Source: Cristatella mucedo
Taxonomy: Eukaryota; Bryozoa; Phylactolaemata; Cristatellidae
Assembly: GCA_009760855.2 (NCBI GenBank)
Contig: WPIO01000010.1
Location: 3,920,001 to 3,984,000 of the forward strand
Direction: 5' to 3'
DNA: 64,000 bases
Below, in pieces: positions 35,166-48,399 of this stretch. Numbering within the stretch: position 1 is the first letter of the stretch; each line of letters opens with the position of its first letter. The notes under the pieces are model-generated. The model made no database searches, had not been told where the DNA came from, and worked only from the letters and a program-made list of their open reading frames with translations. The position numbers and the translations under genes were made by a program.

Positions 35166-35789
35166 TTCTATAGGAACCAGCAAGTAACAAAGCCAGTAAA
35201 CCATAAACACTGACTTAGTCTGCTCTGCTGAGAGAATACATCAGGTGCAGCCTAATGTTAAAATGGCCAATATAAAACACAGCTCAATTCAAGGAAGATC
35301 TAGTATCATGGATAATTAAGATTCCCAGCAGTAAAGTGCTTACATTCAAACCAAATCTTGGGTTTGAGTCCCGTGGCAGAATATCGTTTATTGCTAGCAG
35401 AAAGCAGCACGAAAGCCGTCAAGTTCTTCTGACTCTAGATAAATAGAGGCTGTTGAATTAACTGAGCTTTGAATTATGTATGAATGTACACATGCATTCA
35501 TTCTTACACGGGTTCGTCCAATCCATAGACATGGTGAGCCAACAGATGAAGTATGAATACTGACAAAACTATTACAATTATCAACTCTCAAAAGCCCCAA
35601 GGGGGAAAAAGAAAAAGCCGAACAAAACATTTTGGCAATAAAATTACTGAGCACATTCTCTTTACCTAGAGATAACACCTGGAAAACCCAAAATGATCAT
35701 ATTTGTCAAATGTGAATTTGCCAGACGACAGGCTGGCTTCCACACACCTGATCGATTGATGCTAAGAAGACCAGAGATGGTGCAGTCGA

Positions 35790-37030
35790 AGTGTTTTGAA
35801 ACTGTTTTGTAGTTACAGTAAGGTCACATGTCGTAATCCCGTAAAGAGGCATTTAACTCTTGCCTGGTACCGTCCACATCGACCATATGTATGGCCAGCT
35901 TCCCATATGAGCAGATGGTGCATTAGTGATATGCACAGACTCACCATTCATACTCACTCTTGTGATTTGATCACCAAGCACAATCTAGCTTTTTATTCTT
36001 ATGCAAATAATATACAACTGCAGTTATACCTTGACCTTTCCTCATTGCCTTCCAACATTGCAAATTGTCACTCAGCCTCTTTCAGCATGCATAGCTGCCA
36101 TTTACACTGATCTCAGCAAAATTTTCTTATCAAACAATGATAAAAATAACTTACCAGTTACGGACACACCTAATGTTACTCAGAAACCGGGAGTACTAAC
36201 CCTCAAAACAGTGTATCTCCTGCAGCCTCTGCACATAATCTGCGTGTCTTCCTAAATGACGATTCACTAAATGGCCACATGACCTATACAGTCCAGTCTC
36301 ACCCATGTGACACTTCAGAAAAATGGCCTTGCAACAATGATACCTCAACCAAGTGAGCCGTGATGACACACTGGGTAAGGCAGTTGCTTTCACGACTTCG
36401 GTCCCGAGGTCGTGGGTTCGATTCCTGCCGTGGTCGATTCATTATCGCCACTGCAAGCGGTGGTGATAGCCGTAAAGGCTCTTCTGTTGCTATACAAAAA
36501 GAGGCTGTTTAATCAGCTAGGATTTTTTAAGCTGGTCCATGCATTCGTGATATTCTGACTGTACCTCTGTAACACTACTCACAGATCTGCCTGCTTATGC
36601 AATGACACACCAGGTTGGTGCAAAACTCAGCAGCTTCACTTACCTGCCGTGAACGTGCAACTACCTCGTTGCACCATTTCAAGCCGATCTAGACTGGCTT
36701 CTCATTAAGCAGGGTATCAACTTCAAGATTATGTCACTAACCCTACTGTCTCTCCCTTGTCGTGCTCCAGCCTTCCCACCTTAAAATTACTTCCTAATCA
36801 GGCCACCCTGCGCATCTCCTGCTCTTATGACTCCGGTACTTAGGTTGTTTCTCTAGAAAACTTGCAAAACCTTGCTGACCATGGCTTCAGTCACTAAGCT
36901 GCCAAAGCCTTCTAATCACTACTTGCTGATTCCCCAATCTCCTGATTCAACGATATATTTCAAATAGAAGCTAAAAAATACCGGTTTTTCACAGCCATTG
37001 CCTCATCTGCATTATCCTTTTGCGTATGCT
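35790..37030 (+). mobile_element. LINE A copy, decayed, split by a SINE
   Basis: Traces of LINE A ORF2: ITKHNLAFYSYANNIQL (RT motif C decayed to YANN), SAHNLRVFLNDDSL, then after a SINE insertion LVHAF- and QLVQN-like pieces. No usable frame. The SINE at 36353-36531 sits between codons that are adjacent in intact copies. Confidence 0.7.
36353..36531 (+). mobile_element. SINE-1 inserted in a LINE A copy
   Basis: Head GCCGTGATGACACACTGGG, B box GGTTCGATTCC, body with GGTGGTGATAGCCGTAAAGG, tail GATTTTTTAAG. It interrupts LINE A codons that are contiguous elsewhere, with AAG repeated at both junctions. Confidence 0.88.
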
Positions 37031-37235
37031 AAGAAATGGGGCATGTCGTAACTAACCAATTCATACACTTCATTGTCAGCACACGTAACAAGCCTAGACA
37101 GTCATTCGGTTCACTTGGGGTACAATCAAGATGTAGTAATATTATCATGGGTGTCCCAGCGGCTGGATGGCCAAGCCATTGACGGTAAGACAGAGTATCA
37201 AAATTAATCCAACCTGGTCCATGTACTCTAGCTTC

Positions 37236-37580
<345 letters not shown>

Positions 37581-37739
37581 TCCCTCTGGCTCCTTCCTCC
37601 TCTCTCTTTTTCTCTTTTCTCTTTCTCTCTGTCTCTCTTACTGCTTTTCTTTCTCCTCCACTCCCCCTACCTTCCTCTTGCTCTTTCTAAACTGCGGCCA
37701 GCCTATGCTAACTTTTCACTCTCGCCGACTAAAAATTAA

Positions 37740-38800
37740 AAACGGTTTAAACTCGAGGAGATGCCGTTAACGCCACGACCGCCTAATAGATTCAAATCGT
37801 GAGGCTCGAGAAATAAGTCGCGGCAATCAAAATGAGGTCAAACGAAGGCAGTTTGGCAGCCGAACAACTGTAGGTAATGTGAGCAGCTAAGTCAGTAAAG
37901 GCATTCGGTCCACTGATCTCACCCGAAACTTCGCTCGCCTGCGCCCAGCCTGTCAGATTCAGCTGACTACGACGAGAGCGTGCAGCTACTTCTAGAGGAA
38001 AGGCTAGCTGGCACTTTGATAGCGACCTCTCGATCACGCAGCCAAGCGATTCAGCCCTCCTACCATCTGCCGCATTAAACAGGATAACATTTAGCGTAGC
38101 GCTGCACGGTCTACTCGCAGAATTTGCAAACGTCATTTTGGGAAACTCTGCTTGGCGTGCCTTTCGTAGATAGCCATCAGTGCGCCATTCCGGTACACCG
38201 CTGCTCGGGGCATACAATCAGAAACCAGCGAGCTCGAAACGCTGCGCAGAAAAATAAGATATGCATCTACGAATAAGAAATTTCGCCAGCTAGAAAAATC
38301 ACCGCAGGGCGACTAGAGGGTGAAGATCAACCGTTGAAATGCATAACTTCTCCTGGGTCACTATATGAATGAATATACGTTATATCTACAAGCCAGCTTC
38401 AAATAAAAAAAGGCTAAACGGCCAATATGGCGTAGTCGCCAACGTACGAATGACGGGAAAGACGCTAGCGGCTGCTGCGACCAAGGTGCCTCATGTAGAG
38501 ATGGTGCGCAGCGCGAATGGCCTCCGCGCTCACCTAATTGCGCCACGTACGCGTGCATGCCATCCGAGCCATGCGTCGGCTGCGCCAACCTCCGCTCCAT
38601 TTTTGACTACTCGATGACCGCGAAACCTCTGACCAATAGCAGGAAATGGCCTTGACCGGGAAAAGATGCCGCTTCCGTCAACGACTCGGGGGCGGTGCGC
38701 TTTTGCCCTTGGCGTAATTCTCCTGCGCTTGATACACATTGATTTATATAATTGGTCAGGTTTTGCTCCGCCTTCTACCGTGTTACCTTACTCCAGTAGT
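37740..38800. other. GC-rich patch; possible promoter or first exon
   Basis: CpG-rich at 38.42-38.76 kb, with a CCAAT box (GACCAATAGC, 38632). A minus-strand frame of 141 codons at 37792-38217 includes an ATG in good context (CCAAAATGA, about 38136). It is in the right direction to be a distant CENPC 5' exon, but there is no proof. Confidence 0.3.
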
Positions 38801-39064
38801 TACTCCTGCAATTCCAATGATTAAGAACAGATCCGCCGTTTCGCTGGCATTCACTTGCGGTGGTGTGCATGTGCCGCGTCAAAGTCTAAACCGAAATAGT
38901 AAGCTTTGTTTAAAATAGACCTGCCAAGTTATTAGACAGCAGAATTTCTGCTGCTATATTATGGCTTGTTGAAACCCAGTCGGCACTTTCTTATGGCACC
39001 GTATCGCTATTGAACGGGCAGGCGCCAGCTAAACCAGCCGGATTATGGCTGATAATCATTTGCA

Positions 39065-40090
39065 ATAATAATAATAATAATAATAACAATACACTTGATA
39101 GAGCGCCCTCGGAGAACTCAATCTCTTTCTAGGCACTCTGCATTTGCTGCAAAGGGAGCACGATCGAATGGTTAGTGGTAGCATGCTCAATAAACAACAA
39201 GAATTACATGGTTGCGGGTGGCATGCATAGGGTCAGCATGCAAGTACGGTTAGTGGCAGCATGCATAAGCACATAAAGGTATCACATCGCAGGTACCCAA
39301 TAAATGATGTCATAAATAGATTAGTTGTAAGCTTCTTTTTAAATGTGGTCAAGTCAGGAGATGTCGTGACGAAATTCGGGAGTGGGTTCCAGGCATTGGG
39401 AGCATACTCACGAAAGGCGCGGTTTCCAAAGGATTTGAGATTCGTACGCGGTATAGGTGAGCGATTGGATTCCTAAAAACTGGTGTTGCGATGCTTAGCC
39501 TGGTGTGGGAGTAGATCTGATATGTAGGCTGGAGCCAGAGAATGGATGGACCTAAAAGTAAGTGACAGAACCTTTAAGTCGACGTGCTGCTTGACTAGTT
39601 GCCAGAGCAGGTCGGCGAGATTTGCATTGATGTGGCAACTGCGGCGCTCAGGACAGATGAGCCTAGCTGCAAATTTTTGCACCAACTGTAAGCGCCTGAT
39701 TGCGCACGTCAGTAGATACGCAAGCAGCGAGTTACAGAAGTCGAAACGGGATGTCACAAATGAACGGACCAATTTGGATGTAGCATCCCTACGAAAGCAA
39801 GTCCGAATTTTTGCAACGCTACGGTAGCTGAAAGTAGGCAGACTTGACTGTGGAGCCGATATGGTTGTCTAATGAAAGGTCACTTGGGAACAGGACACCG
39901 TGGTGGAACAGGAGATATGCTGGCACAGCCGATTTTGAGTGCTAGTTTTTCCAATTCCTGAATCACACTTAGTTTGCCCATAACTAGTAAGCTGATTTTG
40001 TTGTCATTCAGTCTAAGAAAGTTTGCTGCCATCCATTTGCAGATGTCATCAATACATGCAGCATTTGCGTGTATAAAGTTGTACGCCTGC
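39065..40090 (-). mobile_element. LINE A copy, 3' part
   Basis: Starts with AATAATAATAATAACAATAC and the family 3' end. It carries the RT C-terminus in pieces (SFVTSRFDFCNSLLAYL..., FHPWMAANFLRLND reversed order on the plus strand). 5'-truncated near 40090. Confidence 0.8.
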
Positions 40091-40429
40091 AACCGTCCGC
40101 TACTGTCAAATAGACTTGTCTACATTATAGATTCGGACTTAGTATGTTAAGGTATGCGTGCTCTTCATCGCAGCCATGTTCCGCTACTTCCGCATGCCTG
40201 CATTCATTACATTGCATGCCTGCATTTGTGCAGCCCCTACCACTAACTAGCAGTGCTACAAGGTTCAGGCGTTACCAGTTTTCGTAACGTAAATTCGTAA
40301 TCCGGCACCGTAAAGAGTGCTGTGTTTGCGACCTAGTTCAGACCGGACGTGGAAACCGCACACCCGGTTTCAACCACGTTTGTAATACTAAGCCTGTGGC
40401 CACTTTGACAATTTGTACGTTCATGTAAC

Positions 40430-40560
40430 CATATTATGCTTGTTGGCATTGTGCACATCATAACTAACCATTTGGTCATGCCTCTTGTATAGCACATGTA
40501 AACTACCTAGAAAGTGATTGTGTTCTCTGATAGTGCTATTGCAAATATATTATTGATGCA
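40430..40560 (+). repeat. LINE A tail, diverged
   Basis: GTAAACTACCTAGAAAGTG and GTGTTCTCTGATAGTGCTA match the family 3' end; about 130 bases only. Confidence 0.55.
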
Positions 40561-40589
40561 AGGATTATTAGTATAGTGCAGGGACGTTG

Positions 40590-40660
40590 TGTAAATAATG
40601 ATGCATTTATGTACGTATCTCCATCTGTAACCAAAAAACCATAAGAACTAAGCGGTTGTT
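40590..40660 (-). repeat. LINE B tail
   Basis: GTATCTCCATCTGTAACC and CCATAAGAACTAAGCGG: the last ~65 bases of LINE B. Confidence 0.5.
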
Positions 40661-41159
40661 ACACTGGACTTATGCTCCCCTGCATGTCTGTGTCATTGCA
40701 ATATATTGTACTCAGGTTAGGCCGTTTGGATTATAAACGAGCCCGACGGTCACAGTAGGAATCCAGATTACAATAGATTGCAGTTCACCTGAAGACGGCA
40801 GTGAAAGCAATGGCATGTCTGTTTTTTGGAAATAGTGTCACCAAAAGTTAGCACTACCGAACTGCTTTGACGTCGCGACTTGTCTAGCCGCAGCAAAGCC
40901 AATGAAAACCGCGTTTGGGAGAACGTAAATTACTGGTACGTACAGAGAAGTATGAGCCTGGGAGACGAGATTTAGCACTTGAAGCTTGCATCGACATATT
41001 AAATTTTATCAAGTTTCGGTACATCCAAAGAAAAAACAGATATACATAACAATCGCTGGGTTTGGAGTGCATTGCTTGAAACACCTTGTGTAGCAGTATC
41101 TTTTATATGTACCGGTGTATCAGTACGCGTTGTTCATTATAAAACGCTTAGCTGATCTA

Positions 41160-41235
41160 ACAGTCTCGAACCCGCGACCTGGCTCGTGAAGAGCGGACAC
41201 CTTAACTCTTGGGCCAAGACCCAGGGTGTAATCAC
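41160..41235 (-). repeat. tRNA-like SINE head
   Basis: CAGTCTCGAACCCGCGACC and CTTAACTCTTGGGCCAAG read as B and A boxes on the minus strand. Confidence 0.45.
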
Positions 41236-42149
41236 TGGAGAATTTAAGCCAGTTTGGAATTATGCGGGTGCCCGGCCTTGAGAAGACTGGGGCCAGTCAA
41301 TGTTCTAGAGTAACCAGGCTCAGTCCTAGATCGCGTGGAGAGTACCCATGACCTTTCGTAGAGTAAAGAAAATTGTGTTCATTTAGCTATCATTAATGCA
41401 CACTTGGTTAGGTTGCAGACCACCGTGTATGCTAGCGTTTGGTTTGTGTACTCTTGTTGTGTGGGATCCTCCTGCCCCAGCACCCAAGATATTGCTAAGT
41501 GGATGGTGCTGAATGTGGTACCCAGACATTTTGAACTGCCCTCAGTGTATTATACAGCAGCAGTGTAAGGCTGCTGGAATGCATGCACTGTACCATCTAG
41601 TCATCTAATCAGCACATAATGTGCATGCTGAGATGCGATCACTGCTAGCATATGGGTGTATAACAAGTCGCATGGCTACCACTAAGCAACCATCTTTATG
41701 GTAGACGTAGGAGTTGGCTTTGAAGTATCATGACAGTATCGGTATTAGGAATTGAAGAGCTACCCATCTGCAATATGCCGCAGCTCCAAACGGGCAGTAT
41801 CGAAGCGACATGAAACAGCTGGCCATAGTGCTGTCTGCCACGCGAATTGTGGTAAACCGGCCGATAACCAGGAAGCCGAAAAAGTATGCTGCTCCATGAT
41901 GGGCTTTAAAGTGAAGCATTAGGTTATTGATGATGATGAAAAGAATATACTAGTTAATAATTCTTTCTTACAGCTTCTTATGAGAGCCAAGTCTCTATCG
42001 GGCGCTTTACAGCTCGCTGCAGGAGAGGCTGTTGCATAAGGATCTGCTTGCATGCTCCTGCTAATTAAGCCCAGAAAGGGCCAACGGGCCAACCCACTCA
42101 AAGCCTAGGCGACTTTTTGCACGCATGCGTTAGCTAACAAATCTCACCT

Positions 42150-42515
42150 CACGTAACGAAAAATAAGTGAAAAGCATGGCTAAGTAATGAGTGCAGTTGA
42201 GGGCCTGATAAGTATGCAAGTAGTAGCACATGACGTCTAGACAGGATATGCTGCAGTCGGCAGCTAGCGAGTAGATGTCGTTTCGGAAGAATTGAAAAAG
42301 TTAGTTCCGTGATCTGGGACCTGCTGAGCAAAGGTTTCTGTCGCTAACGGTCTTTGAGCATGGAAATTAATGAGTTTATTATTTGTCCATAGAAGACCCG
42401 GGGGCACGAGAAGGCTGAAACGGGTGCAGCAGTTCAGCTAGGTATAAAGAAGCCAAGCAATGGAGGGCATTGTGTGTCAAAGTAAGAATTTCATTACATG
42501 TTGTGGCCGAAATTG
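42150..42515 (-). mobile_element. LINE B 3' part, diverged
   Basis: On the plus strand CAGTTCAGCTAGGTATAAAG, ACCTGCTGAGCAAAGGTT and CGCTAACGGTCTTTGAGC match the reverse complement of LINE B. Confidence 0.65.
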
Positions 42516-43214
42516 GAGGTGAGTTCAAGACTGTCGATGAATGCGAGCTTAAGGTGCGATCACCAGCATATTGATCTAGCCACTTTAATGCATACCGCCC
42601 TGGTTTCTGCTGCTAAAGCTGTTGGGTCCACTGTACCGCGATAGCGTACTATGTCGGATGAAGTGAACGAAGAAGAGTAGCGGACCCAATAATTCACTTT
42701 CAGTTACTCCGGGCCTGGATCAGCCATGACGGTAATGTGCAATCACGTGGCTTCGTACATATGCTAATGCATCGCCTGCCCTATTGTCGACTCTGTCGTT
42801 TGCTGTGCGCGACTGCTCGGACAAACTTAACAGATGTCATTAAAACGCTTCTGAGCCCTAGACTCCCGCATGATACTCGCTGACGGATTCCCCTATTATA
42901 GAGGCAGTAGACTAATGGGGACAACGGGGTAAGGATAAAACGAAAGGCACGCGTTTTTGACGCAACGAGTGCCGACACCTCGTTGTCGGAGCAATTTACG
43001 TTCTACCTGGCCATGAGTTGGGCAGGAATGTGCTCAGTCAGCATAGTTTGGCAGATATTGTTTTGTCACGAGCATTCAGCCTGATTGATTATTTGAAGTC
43101 AATACATAGAATCCCTCTGTGATACAGGAATTGTTCTGCTGCAGATAAATCAAGCAGTCTGCTACTAGTATGCTGGTAGCTAATAAATATAATATATAAT
43201 TTATTTGCTGCATA

Positions 43215-43352
43215 ACGCCCGAAGAGAATGTAGTCATTGCTCAGGCGCTTCCCATTCCCATCACTACGTGGCTCGAGCCCACGACCTCGGTCATCGAATA
43301 CATTCACCTTGATCTTGATCGAGGCATACACCTTAACCACTGGGCTAAACCA
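43215..43352 (-). mobile_element. SINE-2 copy
   Basis: CCCGAAGAGAATGTAGTCATT (tail), GGCTCGAGCCCACGACC (B box), ACTGGGCTAAACCAG (head). Confidence 0.65.
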
Positions 43353-43529
43353 GTGCTGGTGAAACAAATGACTACACATTTGATTTTGGAATCGGTAAGT
43401 TGGAAACCTTCCGCCGATCAGCCGAATGCGAGGACGTTCTGCAGCCATAACCATAACCGTATAACATTAACCTCGGGTGACCTTCTCCAGGTGGTGTGCG
43501 GTTTCGGTGTCCACGTAAACTTAACCACT

Positions 43530-43560
43530 ATGCGCGAGCGGGCGCAGCCCGCTCGCGCAT
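43530..43560. repeat. perfect 14-bp GC-rich hairpin
   Basis: ATGCGCGAGCGGGC, loop GCA, exact complement. A very stable fold in otherwise AT-rich DNA; not followed by a gene end. Confidence 0.9.
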
Positions 43561-43847
43561 TAAAGTTGTCTGTTGCAAGCAGTGCTCAGAACAGTGCTAG
43601 TTCTCACAGACGCTGGATAAATATAGTTGGACATGCTACCTCAATGCACGGCTAATAAAAACTAAATACTGTCGGATAAAAACTGACGGACCAGACTCTT
43701 CGAAGCGCTGCTAACAAGTTTTAGTTGCTGTACCAATACTCGTGGGTAGGTCGGCGGTAGCCGAATACGGAACAAATAACGAGCGCACACCCCTAGTAAT
43801 AATAACAGTACGTCATTTGTGCGTCGCCCTAAAAGAACTTACTCTCC

Positions 43848-44001
<154 letters not shown>

Positions 44002-44274
44002 GCTTTAAAATTTGCTCTAGGAGAAACAAAACCCAAGTTTAGTTACGTGCACGGTATCAGCAAGCTAGGCATGTTAAAGCAAACATGTAGACAATCGTAG
44101 CCACTGACTGGTTAGACCTCTGGAATTCGCTGAATTGTGCATGGGTCATGCAAATTACAGTGGACCTAAAGTCAACAAAGTTCAAAGGGATGACGGGCCT
44201 GCTCACCGGAACAGACGGATCTTAAGCTGACTGGAAAAAGTATGGTGCTTGGTTAATGTTAATGTTAATGTTTC

Positions 44275-44510
44275 TCTTCAGGACCCAGGTCGAGGGTTTG
44301 AGTCCATTGGACGAACCTTTAGTGCCTAGTGCGAGCAGTGGCGATAATCGGATAGGCCTTTTTCATTTAACTTCATCCCGTTTATAGCTGCAGACTAACC
44401 TTGGAGGCCATCACCACCACTTGAATTATTTAGGAAATGATCGCCCACTGCAGGACTCTAACTTACGGCCTGGGTCGTAAAGAGCGAGCATATTACCGAG
44501 ATTTGCTACA
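44275..44510. repeat. degenerate SINE-1-like pieces in opposite orientations
   Basis: 44285-44365 reads as B box and body on the plus strand (GGGTTTGAGTCC, AGCAGTGGCGATAA). 44385-44505 reads as body and head on the minus strand (GCCATCACCACCACTTG, GATCGCCCACTGCAGGAC). Confidence 0.45.
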
Positions 44511-44559
44511 GCTATGTAAATGGCTGTTAATTCAGCTACAACTTTCCTTTCCTGCGCTT

Positions 44560-44910
44560 GAAGACCGTTGGCAGCAGTAGCTTTTGCTCTGCAGGTCCTA
44601 GACTGCGGAACTCACTTCCACGATTGTTATGCAACAGCCTCTATTCTCCTGCTTCCGGCAGTGGCACATTCCTTCCAGCCACATGAGCTGCTGCTTCCAT
44701 GCTGCTCACTTTCTCGACTACCTTACTGACTCAGCTATGCTTCTCATTTCTTGGTGTTGCATAAAATGAAGTCTGTTGGCTACCGTATGCTTACCGAAAG
44801 CCGCTTAGGTTTTGAGTTCGCTATATAAAACTCTCTCGCGGAACGCTCACTTAGTCGTTATGATTTTGCGTAGTTACAGACGGAGATGCATTACATTTCA
44901 TTACAAGATC
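44560..44910 (+). mobile_element. LINE B 3' end
   Basis: GACCGTTGGCAGCAGTAGC, GGTCCTAGACTGCGGAACTC, CCGAAAGCCGCTTAGG, then GAGATGCATTACATTTCATT. Confidence 0.75.
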
Positions 44911-45019
44911 GATCTGGCCTACTCATGAACCGCCCCCGATCTCTGAGAGAGGGCCGGCTTCGCCTCTCTAATTGGCCTCCAGCTGGTCAATTTGTAAGAG
45001 CTCCAGGCCAGTGAACCCC

Positions 45020-45213
45020 TCCGAGTCGCAATGGCTCACTAGGTAAGGCGGTTGCTTTTCACGACCTCGGCCCGAGGTCGTCGGTTCAAATCCTGTGGTG
45101 GGCGATCCTTTATCGCCACTGCAAGCGGTGGTGATAGCCCTAAAGGCTCTTCTGTCGCTATACAAAAAGAGGCTGTTAAAGCAGCTAGTATTTTTTTATT
45201 TATTTTTTAGCGG
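45020..45213 (+). mobile_element. SINE-1 copy
   Basis: GAGTCGCAATGGCTCACTAGG, B box GGTTCAAATCC, body GCAAGCGGTGGTGATAGC, tail TATTTTTTTATTTATTTTTT. Confidence 0.85.
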
Positions 45214-45671
45214 TACATAAGTTTTCGTTTATTGATTAAGGCTTATCCACTGAAGAGAAGCTGGCATTATTCCATAATTTGAATTTTGAAAAGACTTAGA
45301 GGCCTCCTTTGCAGAAGTAGAAACAACCAAGTGAGCTGCTTTGAACAATTACATAGCAGTAAAAAAGGTAAACCTATAGGGTAGGTTACTGTTTAGGAAG
45401 TGAGATCGGCAGATCTCTCGCAATAATGTCTACCTTAATTCCAAAGCATATGCATCTGCCTTCGTATCCGATACGCATCTGTGCTAGTTAAAATTTAACA
45501 TTTTCATTCTGATGACCAAAAATACAGCCATCAGGAGCAGCAACAGTTTCAGCTCCAAGTTTTGGAGGATTGCTTGCTGGCTTCAGTTCCCCTAGCTAGC
45601 TACAAATGCTGCATTATCTAACCGCCATCAATAACCGCAGCATAATTATCATCAATAAGATTATATAACAT

Positions 45672-45675
<4 letters not shown>

Positions 45676-45703
<28 letters not shown>
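45676..45703. repeat. CT microsatellite
   Basis: About 13 units. Confidence 0.85.
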
Positions 45704-45706
<3 letters not shown>

Positions 45707-45741
45707 CTACCTATCTGCAGGTATAACTTATCTATCTACTA

Positions 45742-45780
45742 ACGCTTTATCAAGTGCATTATTATTATTATTATTAACTC
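45742..45780 (+). repeat. LINE A extreme 3' end
   Basis: CGCTTTATCAAGTGCATT followed by ATT repeats: the last ~40 bases only. Confidence 0.55.
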
Positions 45781-46249
45781 AGGTCCGAAGGCAAGTGGAT
45801 TGGGTACTGTAGCCTACGCCTGTAAAAGTTGACCCGAAAACTGCTTGCCGAAGGGGCGAACCGGGTACACTTCATTTCAGTCCCCGGAAGCCCTGCAGCG
45901 CCGCCTGGTGGCTACCTAGCGTTTAACGGAGGATACCGCGCTTGGAGAGCGGCTTTAAAGATTTCTCGGACGGCGTACCTTCTGTAATTTACTTCAGACT
46001 TTTTCTCCAGAGCGGTGCTAACTCGACGACGTCGGCAGAGCGGCTTTCAAAAATGATTTGATGATATGCATGACCATTCATTATGGAGTGCTATAGAGCC
46101 CTTCGGGCGGTGGTTTTATTGTGAGGCTTTCCCTTCAAGTTTCTCTTTTGATGTGGCCAGATGAATCTGCACGAGGCAGCGAGTCTTTGAGGTAGTGCTT
46201 CAGGCTTCCCAAATGAGCAGTTTTTTAGATGGAATATTAATAATAAAAA

Positions 46250-46308
46250 AATAGTAAATCATCTGTATAGCACCCTAAGAAAACTTAATATATATATATT
46301 TATTTATT

Positions 46309-46365
<57 letters not shown>

Positions 46366-46440
46366 CGCAGGGTTCGAAGCCACGACCTCATTGGTCGAAA
46401 GCCAGCACCTTACCTGTGATCTAAACCCTGGCTATTTCTG
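46250..46440 (-). mobile_element. SINE-2-like copy with microsatellite inside
   Basis: Tail GTATAGCACCCTAAGAAAAC, then a TA/TG microsatellite, then B box complement GGGTTCGAAGCCACGACC and head CTGTGATCTAAACC. Confidence 0.5.
46287..46364. repeat. TA/TG microsatellite
   Basis: (TA)n passing into (TG) about 24 units, inside a SINE-2-like copy. Confidence 0.9.
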
Positions 46441-46532
46441 GACGGCACGCCTCGTACGCTGACTTTCAGACTTTCTGAAAATAAGGTCTTTGAAAATTTG
46501 AGATTTTGAGGACAATTTTTGAGAGGGAATGG

Positions 46533-46584
46533 AGAGCCTGAATCCGGGCAGCGCGGCTTCGCGAGGTTACCGGATTCAGGCTCT
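46533..46584. repeat. perfect 15-bp inverted repeat beside LINE B
   Basis: AGAGCCTGAATCCGG and its complement around a 22-nt loop, which itself can pair (GCGCGG/TTCGCG). Confidence 0.9.
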
Positions 46585-46599
46585 TAGCTAGAGCTTGCG

Positions 46600-47085
46600 A
46601 CAATACGGCCTAAATCTTTACACTGACCTACACATGGCCTGGTATGGCTTGGCTCCTCCATACCTAGCCGAACTGCGGCACCTGTTGTATCCTCTTCGTG
46701 CCCTCAGCTCCTCTGTGGACATACTTGGCTGTTCCATTCTTAGACTTAACAACCGCTGGCGTCAGAAGCTTTTTCGCTGCTGGTCCTAGACTGTGGAACT
46801 CTTTTCTACACTTCTTATGCAACGACATCTATTATCCTGTTTCCGACTGTGGTGCATTCTTTCCAGCGGTTATGAGCTACTACTTCCATGCTACTCACTT
46901 CCTCGACTGCCTTCCTGACTCCGGTTTGATTCTCAATTTGTCTTTGGTGCGTGTTACAACGTCTGTCGGCTACCCTCTGCGTACCGAAAGCCGCTTAGGC
47001 TTTTAGTGCACTATTTAAACCTTTAATTCCTAATGCTAAATTAGTCATTGAAGCGTTTCGGAGTCGCACACTGAAATACAGAGGA
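46600..47085 (+). mobile_element. LINE B copy, 3' part
   Basis: HMAWYGLAPPYLAELRH, then PLWTYLAVPFLDL in another frame, then the 3' UTR (CCGAAAGCCGCTTAGGCT). A 15-bp hairpin sits just before its 5' end. Confidence 0.75.
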
Positions 47086-47089
47086 GAGT

Positions 47090-47639
47090 TAAGGAGACGT
47101 TCCGAGAGATACGCTTGGAGAGGTGCACTTGTGATTTAGTTTCTGGAGAAAAGATTATCGCGTTTCAGGATTCCCCCTGCTACTGAATTGCTATATAGGG
47201 ACCTTACAAATTATTCATGTAACCTAGCAAGCGAGGTGACTTACGGCTAATAACCATTCCAATTCGCCTAAGAGATCCAAACGTTCAACTTTATTACTCC
47301 TGGCTGCTCTAATCTGACAATGTAGTGCGCCTAGATGAGAAATACATTTTTTTTCGATAAGCTGCAAAACAAGCTCTTTGCTTAGTATTCACAAAAACAG
47401 CTTTCCGATGACGACAGATGGTTTGCGTGCAAGCTAATCAAGAATACTATGGGCAATACGGATCAATAATACTCGTTCTTTCCTTACCATTGCGTAGCTA
47501 AAATAGGACACTGCGTCGATAATATCGTCATTCAATCGTAATTTTAAGTCAATGGAAACATTGCGGAGAAGGCTAATTTCCTGCAGGCTTGATAAATCAC
47601 CGGGACAGAGAAAATTGGGCTTATGCCGCACTGGTTTGG
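47090..47639. other. nothing recognised
   Basis: AT-rich DNA after a LINE B copy; no repeat family or gene seen. Confidence 0.5.
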
Positions 47640-47775
47640 TCCAGTGCTTAAGGTGCTCGCCCCGACCAAGGTCTGGCCGAGGTCGTAAGCTCGAGCCCCA
47701 CGGCATATGTGAAGCGCCTGAATGGAGATTACGTTCTCTTAGAGCTCTGTACAAGTGAATTATAGTAATTATTTT
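47640..47775 (+). mobile_element. SINE-2 copy
   Basis: TTGGTCCAGTGCTTAAGGTG (A box), AGCTCGAGCCCC (B box), GTGAAGCGCCTGAATGGAG, then GTTCTCTTAGAGC. Confidence 0.7.
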
Positions 47776-48399
47776 TATGAAATCCCAAAAATGAAGTGCC
47801 TACCAACCCCAGCCACTCAAGGTCGAGGTTTATCCCTCTGTGAACCAATTCCTAGCCGCGGGCTTGCAACCTAATTGCCAGTCTGTCTCCATACCCACCG
47901 TTTTGTTTGTAACTCTAGGTAACCCATCTGTCTACATCTCTATTTTTCTGTTTCCTGTAACTAGTAATTCTGTCCCTTCTTTATTCTCTTCCCACTGTCT
48001 GCTCTCTGCCTTCTGTCTGTCTTGTTTCTGCCTTATCTCTCCTTCCTGTCTTCTCTGCCATCTCACTTTCGTCGCAAGCTATCTCTTATCACTCGCTCCT
48101 ATCTATCAAATAGCTGTTGCTGTACAGTAGTGACTTTGAAGTAGGGGTGGGTCGGCAGAACGGCTGTCACGCTAAGTTCTTAATCGCACTGAGTGGGATT
48201 ATAATTATATTTCCAGTACGTTTTTAGGTGGATTAAACCGACAAGTAGCGTAGAGCAGGTCTAATGTTTCCGACTGAGAGTCAGCCGCTGTTAGCTGCCA
48301 ACTATGCCCACCACCCTGCTTGACTTCTCTATGCTGTACGACAGCTACTCCAAGTACGCAGATGCTTACGCTTCTAAAAATCGCATTGCCTAATTACAG

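Noticed and set aside
43530-43560. Bacterial-type terminator or CRISPR-like repeat.
   Set aside because: Eukaryotic context, single copy, no T-run, no array.
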